From: Pseudomonas kairouanensis
GTDB lineage: Bacteria > Pseudomonadota > Gammaproteobacteria > Pseudomonadales > Pseudomonadaceae
Assembly: GCF_004682055.1 (NCBI RefSeq)
Contig: NZ_QUZU01000009.1
Span: 62,001 to 126,000 of the forward strand
Direction: 5' to 3'
Length of the DNA stretch: 64,000 bases
Position numbers and translations under genes: made by a program. The notes below the pieces were generated by a model. The model made no database searches. It worked only from the letters and a program-made list of their open reading frames with translations, and had not been told where the DNA came from. Below, piece after piece: positions 1 to 8,976 of this stretch (its first letter is position 1; each line of letters starts with the position of its first letter).

Positions 1-767
1 TGTTGTCCGGCGCGCGGTTCAATCGTTACCTGCACAACGATGCCGACAGCCTGGCCAAGCGCCTGGAGAAAGCCACCGGCAATACCCTGGTGGTCACCGA
101 TGGCGTATTCAGCATGGACGGTGATCTGGCCGACCTGCCCGCGCTGGCCCGTGAGGCGCGCGCCAAAGGCGCCTGGTTGATGGTGGACGACGCCCACGGC
201 TTTGGTCCGTTGGGCGCCAACGGTGGTGGGATCGTCGAGCATTTCGGCTTGAGTCAGGAAGACGTGCCGGTATTGGTCGGCACCTTGGGCAAAGCCTTTG
301 GCACCGCCGGCGCATTTGTGGCTGGCAGTGAAGAGCTGATCGAAAGCCTAATCCAGTTCGCCCGGCCGTACATCTACACCACCAGCCAACCGCCCGCGCT
401 GGCCTGCGCCACCCTGAAAAGCCTGGAGTTACTGCGCACCGAACATTGGCGCCGCGAACACCTCAATGCGTTGATCCGCCAATTCCGCCTGGGCGCCGAA
501 CAGCTTGGCCTGGATTTGATGGACAGCTTCACGCCGATCCAGCCGATCCTGATCGGCGACAGCGCCAAGGCCGTGCGCCTGTCGCAGATGTTGCGCGAGC
601 GCGGCCTGATGGTCACCGCGATTCGTCCGCCAACCGTGCCCGCCGGCAGTGCACGTCTGCGGGTGACCTTGACGGCGGCCCACACGCAGGCGCAGGTGCA
701 GCTACTGTTAAACGCATTGGAAGCGTGTTTGCGCTTGTTAGGCGCCACGGAGCCCAACCATGCGTGA
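1..767 (+). CDS. bioF: 8-amino-7-oxononanoate synthase, C-terminal part (5' end outside window)
   Basis: This is a PLP enzyme of the alpha-oxoamine synthase family. It condenses pimeloyl-ACP/CoA with L-alanine to 8-amino-7-oxononanoate, the first committed ring-building step of biotin synthesis, in the cytosol. The visible 255 codons (reading frame from base 3) contain the family's VDDAHGFG segment and the PLP-lysine motif [13 protein letters not shown] normal BioF is about 390 residues, so roughly the first third is missing at the window edge. The stop overlaps the bioH start by 8 bases, which indicates translational coupling in a bioFHCD operon. The assignment is firm from motif and order. 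Confidence 0.95.
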   Translation, partial: LSGARFNRYLHNDADSLAKRLEKATGNTLVVTDGVFSMDGDLADLPALAREARAKGAWLMVDDAHGFGPLGANGGGIVEHFGLSQEDVPVLVGTLGKAFGTAGAFVAGSEELIESLIQFARPYIYTTSQPPALACATLKSLELLRTEHWRREHLNALIRQFRLGAEQLGLDLMDSFTPIQPILIGDSAKAVRLSQMLRERGLMVTAIRPPTVPAGSARLRVTLTAAHTQAQVQLLLNALEACLRLLGATEPNHA

Positions 768-1491
768 TCGACTGATATTGCTGCCCGGCTGGGGCCTTGG
801 TGTATCGCCGCTGGAGCCTTTGGCCGCAGCCCTGCAGGGCTTGGATGAGCACTTGCGGGTGCAGGTCGAGCCGTTGCCTGCGCTTGAGTCCAGTGACCTG
901 GATGAATGGCTGGATGAACTCGACGCTACGCTGCCGGACAACGCCTGGCTGGGCGGCTGGTCCCTGGGCGGTATGCTCGCCTCTGAGTTGGCGGCGCGGC
1001 GCGGTGAGCGTTGCTGCGGCCTGCTGACCCTGGCGAGCAACCCCTGCTTTGTCGCCCATGACAGCTGGCCGAGCGCGATGCCCGCCGAAACCTTTGATGC
1101 CTTCCTTGCCGGTTGCCATGCCGATTCCCAGGTGACCCTCAAACGCTTCGGCCTGTTGTGTGCCAAGGGCGCCCAGGACCCACGCGGGCTGGCGCGCCTG
1201 TTGGTCAGCGGTGCACCGAATACGCCTTCGAATCTGTTGATGGCCGGCCTTGAGCTGCTTGCCCAACTGGACACCCGCGAAGCCCTGCTGGCCTTTCGCG
1301 GCCCGCAATTGCATCTGTTCGGCGGGATGGATGAACTGGTGCCCGCCGAAGCCGCCAGCCACCTGCTGAGCTTGCTGCCCGATGTTGAAATCGGCCTGAT
1401 TGAACAGGCCGGTCACGCGTTTCTTCTGGAGGACCCCCACGGTGTAGCGGGGGCCATCCAGGCTTTTTTGCATGAGTGTGTCGATGACTGA
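760..1491 (+). CDS. bioH: Pimeloyl-ACP methyl ester carboxylesterase
   Basis: This is an alpha/beta hydrolase that removes the methyl ester from pimeloyl-ACP methyl ester, closing the BioC-initiated synthesis of the pimelate moiety of biotin. The protein has 243 residues. The nucleophile elbow GGWSLGG places the catalytic serine at residue 68. A C-terminal [10 protein letters not shown] segment supplies the acid and GHAFLLEDP the histidine. It overlaps bioF by 8 bases and is overlapped by bioC, so it sits inside the coupled operon. Length and context match Pseudomonas BioH. Confidence 0.94.
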   Translation: MRDRLILLPGWGLGVSPLEPLAAALQGLDEHLRVQVEPLPALESSDLDEWLDELDATLPDNAWLGGWSLGGMLASELAARRGERCCGLLTLASNPCFVAHDSWPSAMPAETFDAFLAGCHADSQVTLKRFGLLCAKGAQDPRGLARLLVSGAPNTPSNLLMAGLELLAQLDTREALLAFRGPQLHLFGGMDELVPAEAASHLLSLLPDVEIGLIEQAGHAFLLEDPHGVAGAIQAFLHECVDD

Positions 1492-2296
1492 TTTATCCCA
1501 CGCCCCACTGCCAGGTACCTTGCCGGACAAGCGCCAGGTGGCGGCTTCGTTTTCCCGCGCCGCCGCCAGTTACGACAGCGTTGCCGAGTTGCAGCGTGCC
1601 GTGGGCCGTGAGTTGTTAGCCGCTTTGCCGGCTGGCAGCGCACCGCAACGCTGGCTGGATATGGGCTGTGGCACGGGGTATTTCAGCCGTGTATTGGGTG
1701 AGCGCTTGCCCGTCAGCCAAGGCATCGCGCTGGATATCGCCGAAGGCATGCTCAACCATGCACGACCGCTGGGCGGCGCACAACACTTCATCGCAGGGGA
1801 TGCCGAACGCTTGCCGCTCAAGGCTGGCAGCGTGGATCTGATCTTCTCCAGCTTGGCGGTGCAGTGGTGCGCGAACTTCGACGCGGTGCTCAGCGAGGCT
1901 TATCGCGTGCTGCAACCCGGCGGCACATTGGCGTTCGCCAGCCTGTGCGTGGGCACGCTGGACGAGTTGCGCCAGAGCTGGCGCGCGGCCGATGGCCTGG
2001 TGCACGTCAACCGCTTCCGTACGTTTGAGGCATACCAGCAATTGTGTGCGGCCAGCGGCCTGCGGGTGGTGAGCCTGGAGCGGCGCCCCCATGTGCTGCA
2101 TTACCCGGATGTGCGCAGCCTGACCCATGAATTGAAGGCATTGGGCGCGCATAACCTCAACCCCGGCCGGCCGGGAGGGTTGACGGGGCGCGCGCGGATT
2201 GTTGCACTGGTGCAGGCTTATGAGCAGTTCCGTGAAGCTCAGGGTCTGCCCGCCACGTATCAAGTGGTGTACGCCGTACTGGAGAAACCGCTATGA
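1472..2296 (+). CDS. bioC: Malonyl-ACP O-methyltransferase
   Basis: This SAM-dependent methyltransferase caps malonyl-ACP as its methyl ester so that fatty-acid synthase can elongate it to pimeloyl-ACP methyl ester, the partner substrate of BioH. The SAM motif I is [14 protein letters not shown], and [18 protein letters not shown] forms the later motif. The length of 274 residues fits the family. An in-frame ATG at 1484 would give an 8-base overlap with bioH, like the bioF/bioH junction, so the true start may be there (270 residues). The end overlaps bioD by ATGA. Confidence 0.92.
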   Translation: MSVSMTDLSHAPLPGTLPDKRQVAASFSRAAASYDSVAELQRAVGRELLAALPAGSAPQRWLDMGCGTGYFSRVLGERLPVSQGIALDIAEGMLNHARPLGGAQHFIAGDAERLPLKAGSVDLIFSSLAVQWCANFDAVLSEAYRVLQPGGTLAFASLCVGTLDELRQSWRAADGLVHVNRFRTFEAYQQLCAASGLRVVSLERRPHVLHYPDVRSLTHELKALGAHNLNPGRPGGLTGRARIVALVQAYEQFREAQGLPATYQVVYAVLEKPL

Positions 2297-2973
2297 GCGC
2301 CGCCTATTTCATCACCGGCACCGACACCGATGTTGGCAAGACCACCGTTGCCGCTGGCCTGTTGCACGCGGCGCGGCAAGCCGGCAAAAGCACGGCGGCC
2401 GGCAAACCGGTGGCTTCCGGTTGCCAGGTAACGCCCAAGGGCTTGCGCAATGCCGATGCCCTGGCGTTGCTGGCCGAGTGTTCATTGCCGCTGCGCTACG
2501 ACGAGGTCAACCCGGTGGCGTTCGAACCGGCTATTGCACCGCACCTTGCGGCGCGGGAGGCGGGGGTGTCGCTGACGGTGCAGTCATTGCTCAAGCCCAT
2601 GCAGCAGATTTTGGCGAAAGGCGCGGAGTTCACCTTGATCGAAGGCGCAGGTGGCTGGCGTGTGCCCTTGGCGGACCAGGCCAACCTGTCGGACCTGGCC
2701 ATGGCGCTCAAACTGCCGGTCATCCTGGTGGTGGGGGTGCGCCTGGGTTGCATCAGCCATGCCTTGCTCACCGCCGAAGCCATCGCCCGCGATGGCTTGC
2801 AGCTGGCCGGGTGGGTGGCCAATATCATCGACCCCAAGACCTCTCGTCTGGAAGAAAACCTCGCCACGCTGGCCGAGAGACTGCCCGCCCCGTGCCTGGG
2901 AAGGGTGCCAAAACTTAGGCACGCCGGTGCTGAAGCCGTGTCGGCGTACCTGCAGTTGGATTTGCTTGACTGA
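2293..2973 (+). CDS. bioD: ATP-dependent dethiobiotin synthetase
   Basis: BioD closes the ureido ring by carboxylating 7,8-diaminopelargonic acid with ATP and CO2 to give dethiobiotin. The 226-residue protein opens with the family P-loop GTDTDVGKT at residues 9-17. It also has the GKPVASGCQ segment and the [11 protein letters not shown] motif of BioD. The ATG overlaps the bioC stop as ATGA. It is the last biotin gene here; bioA is not adjacent. Confidence 0.95.
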   Translation: MSAAYFITGTDTDVGKTTVAAGLLHAARQAGKSTAAGKPVASGCQVTPKGLRNADALALLAECSLPLRYDEVNPVAFEPAIAPHLAAREAGVSLTVQSLLKPMQQILAKGAEFTLIEGAGGWRVPLADQANLSDLAMALKLPVILVVGVRLGCISHALLTAEAIARDGLQLAGWVANIIDPKTSRLEENLATLAERLPAPCLGRVPKLRHAGAEAVSAYLQLDLLD

Positions 2974-3079
2974 TTTTGGCTATCGCTAAGGCATTGTGCC
3001 ATTAGTGTTTTTGACGGGCGTTTTGCCAGGTTCTCTGCTTCAATCAGCGTTCACGATTCTCTAAAGGCAGGCTTACGCC

Positions 3080-3361
3080 ATGGACATCTCTGGAAGCAGC
3101 GCGTTTTACTCGGGCCTGAGCACTATTCAGACCGGGCAGAACCGTGTCGACCAGGCCGCCGGCAAAATCGCCAGCGCCGCGACCAACCAGCCTTCGGATG
3201 CACAGGTTGATCGTCTTCGCGCCAACGACCGCGCCCAGCCTTCGAACTCGGCCAGCAATATGGTTGAGATGGCCGAAGGCAAGTTTCAGGTGGAGCTGGG
3301 CGCCAAAGTCGCCAAGGCTTCGGATGAAATGCTCGGTACGTTGATCGATACCTACGCTTAA
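3080..3361 (+). CDS. Small conserved hypothetical protein, flagellar axial protein-like ends
   Basis: This is a 93-residue protein of unknown function. Its position between bioD and the acyl-CoA dehydrogenases corresponds to the small hypothetical gene at the same place in P. aeruginosa. The N-terminus (DISGSSAFYSGLSTIQTGQ) and the C-terminus (AKASDEMLGTLIDTYA) resemble the paired helical ends of flagellar rod and hook proteins such as FlgC. The middle is a low-complexity linker rich in D, R, S and N. There are no membrane segments and no catalytic motif. The resemblance is by eye only, and a function in flagella is not implied. Confidence 0.7.
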   Translation: MDISGSSAFYSGLSTIQTGQNRVDQAAGKIASAATNQPSDAQVDRLRANDRAQPSNSASNMVEMAEGKFQVELGAKVAKASDEMLGTLIDTYA

Positions 3362-3389
3362 ATCGCCTCTATCCGCATGCCTGCTCTTT

Positions 3390-3479
3390 TGTGGGAGGGG
3401 GCTTGCTCGCGATGACAGAGTGTCAGTCAATATTTTGATCGACTGATACACCGCCATCGGGAGCAAGCCCCCTCCCACA
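3390..3479. repeat. REP doublet (REPIN-like), G-rich family
   Basis: Two inverted REP units, TGTGGGAGGGGGCTTGCTC and GAGCAAGCCCCCTCCCACA, flank about 50 bases that contain a second, weaker inverted repeat. This is the arrangement of Pseudomonas REPINs, non-autonomous elements moved by a RAYT transposase encoded elsewhere. It lies just downstream of the preceding small gene and could fold as a transcript end. Confidence 0.85.
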
Positions 3480-3584
3480 TTTGTTAGATGGTGTCCTGTC
3501 GAACTTCTACACTCCCTTTGCTGTGGCTCCTCGCCGCAAGCGTCCCTGCGTGCGCCATTGATTCGCGTCATGACAAACGGCGTC

Positions 3585-3628
3585 TTGACATCCCTAGGTC
3601 GTAAACGTATGTTTCAAACACCTGTTTG
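3585..3628 (+). promoter_or_regulatory. Sigma-70 promoter with PsrA-type operator for the first acyl-CoA dehydrogenase
   Basis: A perfect -35 TTGACA (3585-3590) is followed after 17 bases by TATGTT (3608-3613). Immediately downstream, CAAAC-ACCT-GTTTG (3615-3628) matches the published PsrA consensus (G/C)AAAC-N2-4-GTTT(G/C). PsrA is the long-chain-fatty-acid-responsive TetR repressor of Pseudomonas beta-oxidation. The position over the transcription start fits repression relieved by fatty acyl ligand. The site is seen directly; regulation by PsrA is inferred. Confidence 0.7.
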
Positions 3629-3689
3629 ACCGCTACAATAAATTCCACGCGGTTGTTCATTCCAGCTACATCAGCAGAGGTTTATCGCT

Positions 3690-5495
3690 ATGCCTGACTA
3701 CAAGGCCCCCTTGCGTGATATTCGCTTCGTTCGTGACGAACTGCTTGGCTACGAAGCGCACTATCAGAGCCTGCCGGCTTGCCAGGACGCTACCCCGGAC
3801 ATGGTTGACGCCATCCTTGAAGAAGGCGCCAAGTTCTGTGAGCAAGTGCTGGCCCCGTTGAACCGCGTGGGCGACATCGAAGGGTGCACCTGGAGTGAGT
3901 CAGGCGTTAAAACCCCTACGGGTTTCAAGGAAGCCTACAAACAGTTCGTCGAAGGTGGCTGGCCAAGCCTGGCCCATGACGTGGAACACGGTGGCCAAGG
4001 CCTGCCGGAGTCCCTGGGCCTGGCGGTGAGCGAAATGGTGGGTGCCGCCAACTGGTCGTGGGGTATGTACCCAGGCCTGTCCCATGGCGCGATGAACACT
4101 ATCTCCGAGCACGGCACCCCCGAGCAGCAAGACGCTTACCTGACCAAGCTGGTATCGGGCGAATGGACTGGCACCATGTGCCTGACCGAACCGCACTGCG
4201 GCACCGACCTGGGCATGCTGCGTACCAAGGCCGAGCCTCAGGCCGACGGTTCCTACAAAGTCTCCGGCACCAAGATCTTCATCTCGGCCGGTGAGCACGA
4301 CATGGCCGACAACATCGTCCACATCGTACTGGCCCGCCTGCCGGATGCTCCGGCTGGCACCAAAGGCATCTCGCTGTTTATCGTGCCTAAGTTCCTCCCT
4401 AACGCCGACGGTTCGGTGGGTGAGCGCAACGCGGTGACCTGTGGTTCCCTGGAACACAAGATGGGCATCCACGGCAACGCCACCTGCGTGATGAACTTCG
4501 ACGCGGCCACCGGTTTCCTGATCGGCCCGGCGAACAAAGGCCTGAACTGCATGTTCACCTTTATGAACACCGCTCGTTTGGGCACCGCGCTGCAAGGCCT
4601 GTCCCACGCCGAGATCGGCTTCCAGGGCGGCCTCAAATACGCTCGCGACCGCCTGCAAATGCGCTCGCTCACCGGCCCGAAAGCGCCAGACAAAGCCGCT
4701 GACCCGATCATCGTGCACCCAGACGTGCGCCGCATGCTGCTGACCATGAAAGCCTTCGCCGAAGGCAACCGTGCAATGGTGTACTTCACCGCCAAGCAAG
4801 TGGACATCGTCAAGTACGGCACCGACGACGAAGCCAAGAAGCAAGCCGATGGCCTGCTGGCGTTCATGACGCCTATCGCCAAAGCCTTCATGACCGAAGT
4901 CGGTTTTGAATCGGCCAACCACGGCGTGCAGATCTACGGCGGTCACGGCTTTATCGCCGAATGGGGCATGGAGCAGAACGTTCGCGACAGCCGCATTTCG
5001 ATGCTGTACGAAGGCACCACCGGCATTCAGGCCCTCGACCTGCTGGGCCGCAAAGTGCTGATGACCCAAGGCGAAGCGCTCAAGGGCTTCACCAAGATCG
5101 TGCACAAGTTCTGCCAGGCCAACGAAGGCAATGAAGCGGTCAAAGAGTTCGTCGCACCGCTGGCTGCACTGAACAAAGAGTGGGGCGAGTTGACCATGAA
5201 GGTCGGCATGGCCGCGATGAAGGACCGCGAAGAAGTCGGGGCTGCCTCGGTGGATTACCTGATGTACTCCGGTTACGCGTGCCTGGCTTACTTCTGGGCC
5301 GACATGGCGCGCCTGGCAGCGGAAAAACTGGCTGCAGGCACTACCGAGGAGGCGTTCTACACCGCCAAGTTGCAGACCGCGCGCTTCTACTTCCAGCGTA
5401 TCTTGCCGCGTACCCAAACCCACAAAGCCACCATGCTGTCGGGCGCCAACAACCTGATGGACATGAAAGAAGAAGACTTCGGCCTGGCTTACTAA
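3690..5495 (+). CDS. Acyl-CoA dehydrogenase, about 600-residue DmdC/FadE type (first of three paralogues)
   Basis: This is an FAD-dependent acyl-CoA dehydrogenase of the long form with an extra C-terminal domain. It introduces the trans-2 double bond in the first step of beta-oxidation. The protein is 601 residues. The [16 protein letters not shown] motif carries the probable catalytic base Glu441, and [12 protein letters not shown] is the FAD/substrate signature. By position it corresponds to P. aeruginosa PA0506, described in the literature as a fatty acyl-CoA dehydrogenase (FadE1). A PsrA-type operator precedes it and a hairpin terminator follows, so it is probably transcribed alone. Chain-length preference cannot be read from sequence. 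Confidence 0.92.
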   Translation: MPDYKAPLRDIRFVRDELLGYEAHYQSLPACQDATPDMVDAILEEGAKFCEQVLAPLNRVGDIEGCTWSESGVKTPTGFKEAYKQFVEGGWPSLAHDVEHGGQGLPESLGLAVSEMVGAANWSWGMYPGLSHGAMNTISEHGTPEQQDAYLTKLVSGEWTGTMCLTEPHCGTDLGMLRTKAEPQADGSYKVSGTKIFISAGEHDMADNIVHIVLARLPDAPAGTKGISLFIVPKFLPNADGSVGERNAVTCGSLEHKMGIHGNATCVMNFDAATGFLIGPANKGLNCMFTFMNTARLGTALQGLSHAEIGFQGGLKYARDRLQMRSLTGPKAPDKAADPIIVHPDVRRMLLTMKAFAEGNRAMVYFTAKQVDIVKYGTDDEAKKQADGLLAFMTPIAKAFMTEVGFESANHGVQIYGGHGFIAEWGMEQNVRDSRISMLYEGTTGIQALDLLGRKVLMTQGEALKGFTKIVHKFCQANEGNEAVKEFVAPLAALNKEWGELTMKVGMAAMKDREEVGAASVDYLMYSGYACLAYFWADMARLAAEKLAAGTTEEAFYTAKLQTARFYFQRILPRTQTHKATMLSGANNLMDMKEEDFGLAY

Positions 5496-5515
5496 GCCTT
5501 ACCGGGTTCACTTCC

Positions 5516-5552
5516 AGAGCCGCCGCTTCGTGCCAGAAGCGGCGGCTTTTTT
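5516..5552 (+). terminator. Rho-independent terminator
   Basis: The stem AGCCGCCGCTTC / GAAGCGGCGGCT with a short loop is followed by TTTTTT, 20 bases after the dehydrogenase stop. Confidence 0.9.
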
Positions 5553-5703
5553 GTGCATGATGAAAAAACCGCAGTACAGCGCTCAGGGATTGCCGCTACC
5601 TGCCGTTACAGTGATGGCAATGTGATACATGCGTGCCAGGTTGTGCTTAACTGTCAGCATTAAGGCACAGTGCCATCATTCTTTGCGGGTCGGAGTTTTA
5701 CCC

Positions 5704-6993
5704 TTGTCACGCGTGTCTGCTGTACGTTTCAGTCATTTTCTTCCTTCGTTGCTGCTGTTGCTGGCCGGGCTCTCGGCTGCGTACGTCAAGGATCTCAACG
5801 TTTTCTTCACCTCACTGTTCAATGTGCTGCCAACCTTGGTGTTGTTGCTCGGCGGGTCGTACTGCGCGGTCTACCGGCGCCAGCGTGAGCTGTTCTTGAT
5901 GGTCACGGTGTACATCGCCTACTTCCTGCTGGATACCCAGACCGACTTCTACCGTGACAACGGCCGTGTGCGCGAAGATGCCGCGGTGGTGTTTCACCTG
6001 TGCTGCCTGCTGCTGCCGCTGTTGTTCAGCATCTATGGCATGTGGCAGGAAAAGACCCACCTGTTCCGCGACTTCGTCGCACGCTGCGCGGTGCTGTTTG
6101 CCGTCGGTAGCGTGGCGCTGGCCCTGGAGCAAAGTTATCCCCAGGCGCTGTTGAACTGGTTGGCAGAGATTCGCTGGCCAGCGCTGCATGGCACCTGGAT
6201 GAGCTTGATCCAATTGTCGTACCCCATGTTCCTGATCGGCTTCCTGATCCTGGCGGCCCAATACTGGTACCAGCCACGCCCGCTGCACGCGGCGCAATTG
6301 GTGGGGTTGTTGGGGATGTTCTGGATGTTGCCGCAAACCTTCATCCTGCCCTTTACCCTCAACATCATGTGCAGCCAGGTGATGCTGATGATCGCCGCCG
6401 GCGTGGCCCATGAGGCTTATCAAATGGCCTTCCGCGACGAACTCACCGGCCTGCCGGGGCGCCGGGCCCTCAACGAACGCACGCAGCGGTTGGGGCGCAA
6501 CTACGTGTTGGCCATGACCGACGTCGACCACTTCAAGCGCTTCAACGACACCCATGGCCATGACGTGGGCGACCAGGTGCTGCGCCTGGTGGCGAGCAAG
6601 CTGTCCAAGGTCAATGGTGGCGGGCGTGCCTACCGCTACGGTGGCGAGGAGTTTGCCGTGGTGTTCGCCGGCAAGACCCTGGATGAGTGCATGCCGCACC
6701 TGGAAGAGATCCGCGAGATCATCGCCAACTACGACATCAAGCTGCGCAACCCGGACCGCCCGCAAGACGACCAGCAAGGTCGCCAACGCCGCGCAGGCAG
6801 CGGTGCAACCAGCGTCTCGGTAACCGTAAGTATCGGTGTGGCCGAGCGCCAGGCCGAGCAGCGCACCCCCGAAGAAGTACTCAAATCCGCCGACCAGGCG
6901 CTGTACGCCGCCAAGGGCGCGGGGCGCAACTGTGTGGTGGCTGCCGGGCAAACCCGGCGTGGCGCAGTGCGCATGGAGAGCGCTGCCGGTTGA
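5704..6993 (+). CDS. Membrane diguanylate cyclase (GGDEF)
   Basis: The protein makes cyclic di-GMP from two GTP. The N-terminal half is a run of hydrophobic helices (about 200 residues, roughly six or seven membrane segments) of the kind that senses a signal in the membrane. The C-terminal GGDEF domain has MTDVDHFKRFNDTHGHDVGD and an intact active-site RYGGEEF. The RxxD inhibitory site expected before it is replaced by NGGG, so product feedback should be weak. I chose the TTG at 5704 because GGAG lies 8 bases upstream; an in-frame ATG at 5629 would add 25 residues without a good ribosome site. A charged Q/R-rich insertion precedes the last strand of the domain. Confidence 0.88.
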   Translation: MSRVSAVRFSHFLPSLLLLLAGLSAAYVKDLNVFFTSLFNVLPTLVLLLGGSYCAVYRRQRELFLMVTVYIAYFLLDTQTDFYRDNGRVREDAAVVFHLCCLLLPLLFSIYGMWQEKTHLFRDFVARCAVLFAVGSVALALEQSYPQALLNWLAEIRWPALHGTWMSLIQLSYPMFLIGFLILAAQYWYQPRPLHAAQLVGLLGMFWMLPQTFILPFTLNIMCSQVMLMIAAGVAHEAYQMAFRDELTGLPGRRALNERTQRLGRNYVLAMTDVDHFKRFNDTHGHDVGDQVLRLVASKLSKVNGGGRAYRYGGEEFAVVFAGKTLDECMPHLEEIREIIANYDIKLRNPDRPQDDQQGRQRRAGSGATSVSVTVSIGVAERQAEQRTPEEVLKSADQALYAAKGAGRNCVVAAGQTRRGAVRMESAAG

Positions 6994-7083
6994 GTAATGG
7001 CGCTGTATTCAGCAGCGCTACAGTGATTGTCCAGGCGTGTGCCCGGCAGTAGGTTGAACCCATCTGCTGCCGGAGACATAACA

Positions 7084-8853
7084 ATGCCTGAATATAAAGC
7101 TCCCCTGCGCGACATGCGCTTTCTGATCGACAACGTGTTCGACTTCCACGGCCACTACGCTGCGCTGGGCGCGACCGACGCAAGCCCGGATATGGTCAGC
7201 GCGATCCTCGAAGAGGGCGCCAAATTCTGCGAAAACGTGCTCGCACCGCTCAACCGTAGCGGTGATGAAGAAGGCTGTCATTTCGACAATGGCGTGGTCA
7301 CCACGCCCAAAGGTTTCAAGCAAGCCTTCGCCCAGTACGTAGAAGGCGGCTGGCACGGTGTGGCAGCAGACCCGGCCTACGGCGGCCAAGGCCTGCCCCA
7401 GTCCCTGGGCCTGGTGCTGAGCGAAATGATCGGCTCCAGCAACACCTCGTGGGGTATGTACCCCGGCCTTACCCACGGCGCCATGTCGGCGATCCACGCC
7501 CACGGCACCGCCGAGCAGAAAGACACCTTCCTGACCAAGCTCACCGCCGGCGAATGGACTGGCACCATGTGCCTCACCGAAGCCCATTGCGGCACCGACC
7601 TGGGGCTGATCAAGACCCGCGCCGTGCCCCAGGCGGACGGCAGTTATGCGGTCACCGGCAGCAAGATCTTCATCTCTGCCGGTGAGCACGATATGAGCGC
7701 CAATATCGTTCATCTGGTGCTGGCCAAGCTGCCGGATGCGCCGGCGGGCACCAAGGGCATTTCGCTGTTTATCGTGCCCAAGTTCCACGCCGATTCCGGT
7801 GAGCGCAACGCGGTGCATTGCGGCTCCATCGAACACAAGATGGGCATCAAGGCTTCGGCCACCTGCGTGCTGAACTTCGACGGCGCCAAAGGCTTTTTGA
7901 TTGGCGAGGCGAACAAGGGCCTCAACTGCATGTTCACCATGATGAACCACGCACGCCTGGGCACCGGCATGCAGGGCCTGTGCAACGGCGAGGCGAGCTT
8001 CCAGGGCGCGATCAAGTACGCCAACGACCGCTTGCAGATGCGTTCGCTCACCGGCGCCAAGGCCCCGGAAAAAGCCGCCGACCCGATCATCGTGCACGCC
8101 GATGTACGGCGCATGTTGCTGACCATGAAGGCCTTCAACGAGGGCAATCGGGCCCTGACCTATTTCACCGCGCAATTGCTCGACACCGCGCACCTGAGCA
8201 GCGACGCCGGCCAGCGCCAGGAGGCCGAGGACCTGCTGGCCTTCCTCACGCCCATTTGCAAAGCCTTCATGACCGATACGGGGCTGGAAGTGACCAACCA
8301 TGGCATGCAGATCTTCGGCGGCCACGGGTACATTCGTGAATGGGGCATGGAGCAATTGGCCCGGGATGCGCGGATTGCGCCGATCTATGAAGGCACCAAC
8401 GGCATCCAGGCCCTCGACCTGTTGGGTCGCAAGGTATTGGGCAGCCAGGGCAAGTTGTTACGCGGCTTTACCAAAATTGTGCATAAGTTCTGTAGCGCGA
8501 ATGCCGAGCATCCGCAGCTCAAGGCCTATGTGGCGCAACTCAATCAACTGAATGGGGAATGGGGCGAACTGACCACCCAGGTCGGGAGCGCGGCCATGAA
8601 GAACCCCGATGAAGTCGGCGCGGCAGCAGTGGATTACCTGATGTACAGCGGCTACGTGGTACTTGCCTACCTGTGGTTGCGCATGGCGATCGCTGCTCTT
8701 GAACAGCAAGAAAGCGATTTCACCCAGGCCAAGCTGGCGACATGCGCGTTCTACTTCAAGCGCTTGCTGCCGCGTACCGCCACCCACCGCGCGGCGGTAG
8801 AAGCGGGCAGCGAATGCCTGATGAGTCTGCCGGCGGAGGCATTTGCGCTGTAA
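7084..8853 (+). CDS. Acyl-CoA dehydrogenase, about 600-residue type (second paralogue)
   Basis: This is a 589-residue FAD acyl-CoA dehydrogenase, close in sequence to the one at 3690. It starts at MPEYKAPLRDMRF; the ATG at 7084 is preceded by GGAG, and an upstream in-frame ATG at 7027 would add residues unlike the paralogues. The catalytic-base motif [17 protein letters not shown] puts Glu436 in the active site, and CLTEAHCGTDLG is the cofactor signature. By order it matches P. aeruginosa PA0507. Its own specificity is unknown; divergence from both neighbours suggests a different acyl range. Confidence 0.9.
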   Translation: MPEYKAPLRDMRFLIDNVFDFHGHYAALGATDASPDMVSAILEEGAKFCENVLAPLNRSGDEEGCHFDNGVVTTPKGFKQAFAQYVEGGWHGVAADPAYGGQGLPQSLGLVLSEMIGSSNTSWGMYPGLTHGAMSAIHAHGTAEQKDTFLTKLTAGEWTGTMCLTEAHCGTDLGLIKTRAVPQADGSYAVTGSKIFISAGEHDMSANIVHLVLAKLPDAPAGTKGISLFIVPKFHADSGERNAVHCGSIEHKMGIKASATCVLNFDGAKGFLIGEANKGLNCMFTMMNHARLGTGMQGLCNGEASFQGAIKYANDRLQMRSLTGAKAPEKAADPIIVHADVRRMLLTMKAFNEGNRALTYFTAQLLDTAHLSSDAGQRQEAEDLLAFLTPICKAFMTDTGLEVTNHGMQIFGGHGYIREWGMEQLARDARIAPIYEGTNGIQALDLLGRKVLGSQGKLLRGFTKIVHKFCSANAEHPQLKAYVAQLNQLNGEWGELTTQVGSAAMKNPDEVGAAAVDYLMYSGYVVLAYLWLRMAIAALEQQESDFTQAKLATCAFYFKRLLPRTATHRAAVEAGSECLMSLPAEAFAL

Positions 8854-8976
8854 TGACTTAAAAATACCAATCAGTCACAAGTGGACCCTATGTGTCTGAA
8901 AAGTTGTTCGGGTACACTCTGAGCCTGTAAAACCGACTCTTACCGAATTACTTTTCACGTTCTCACGAGGTTTGCC

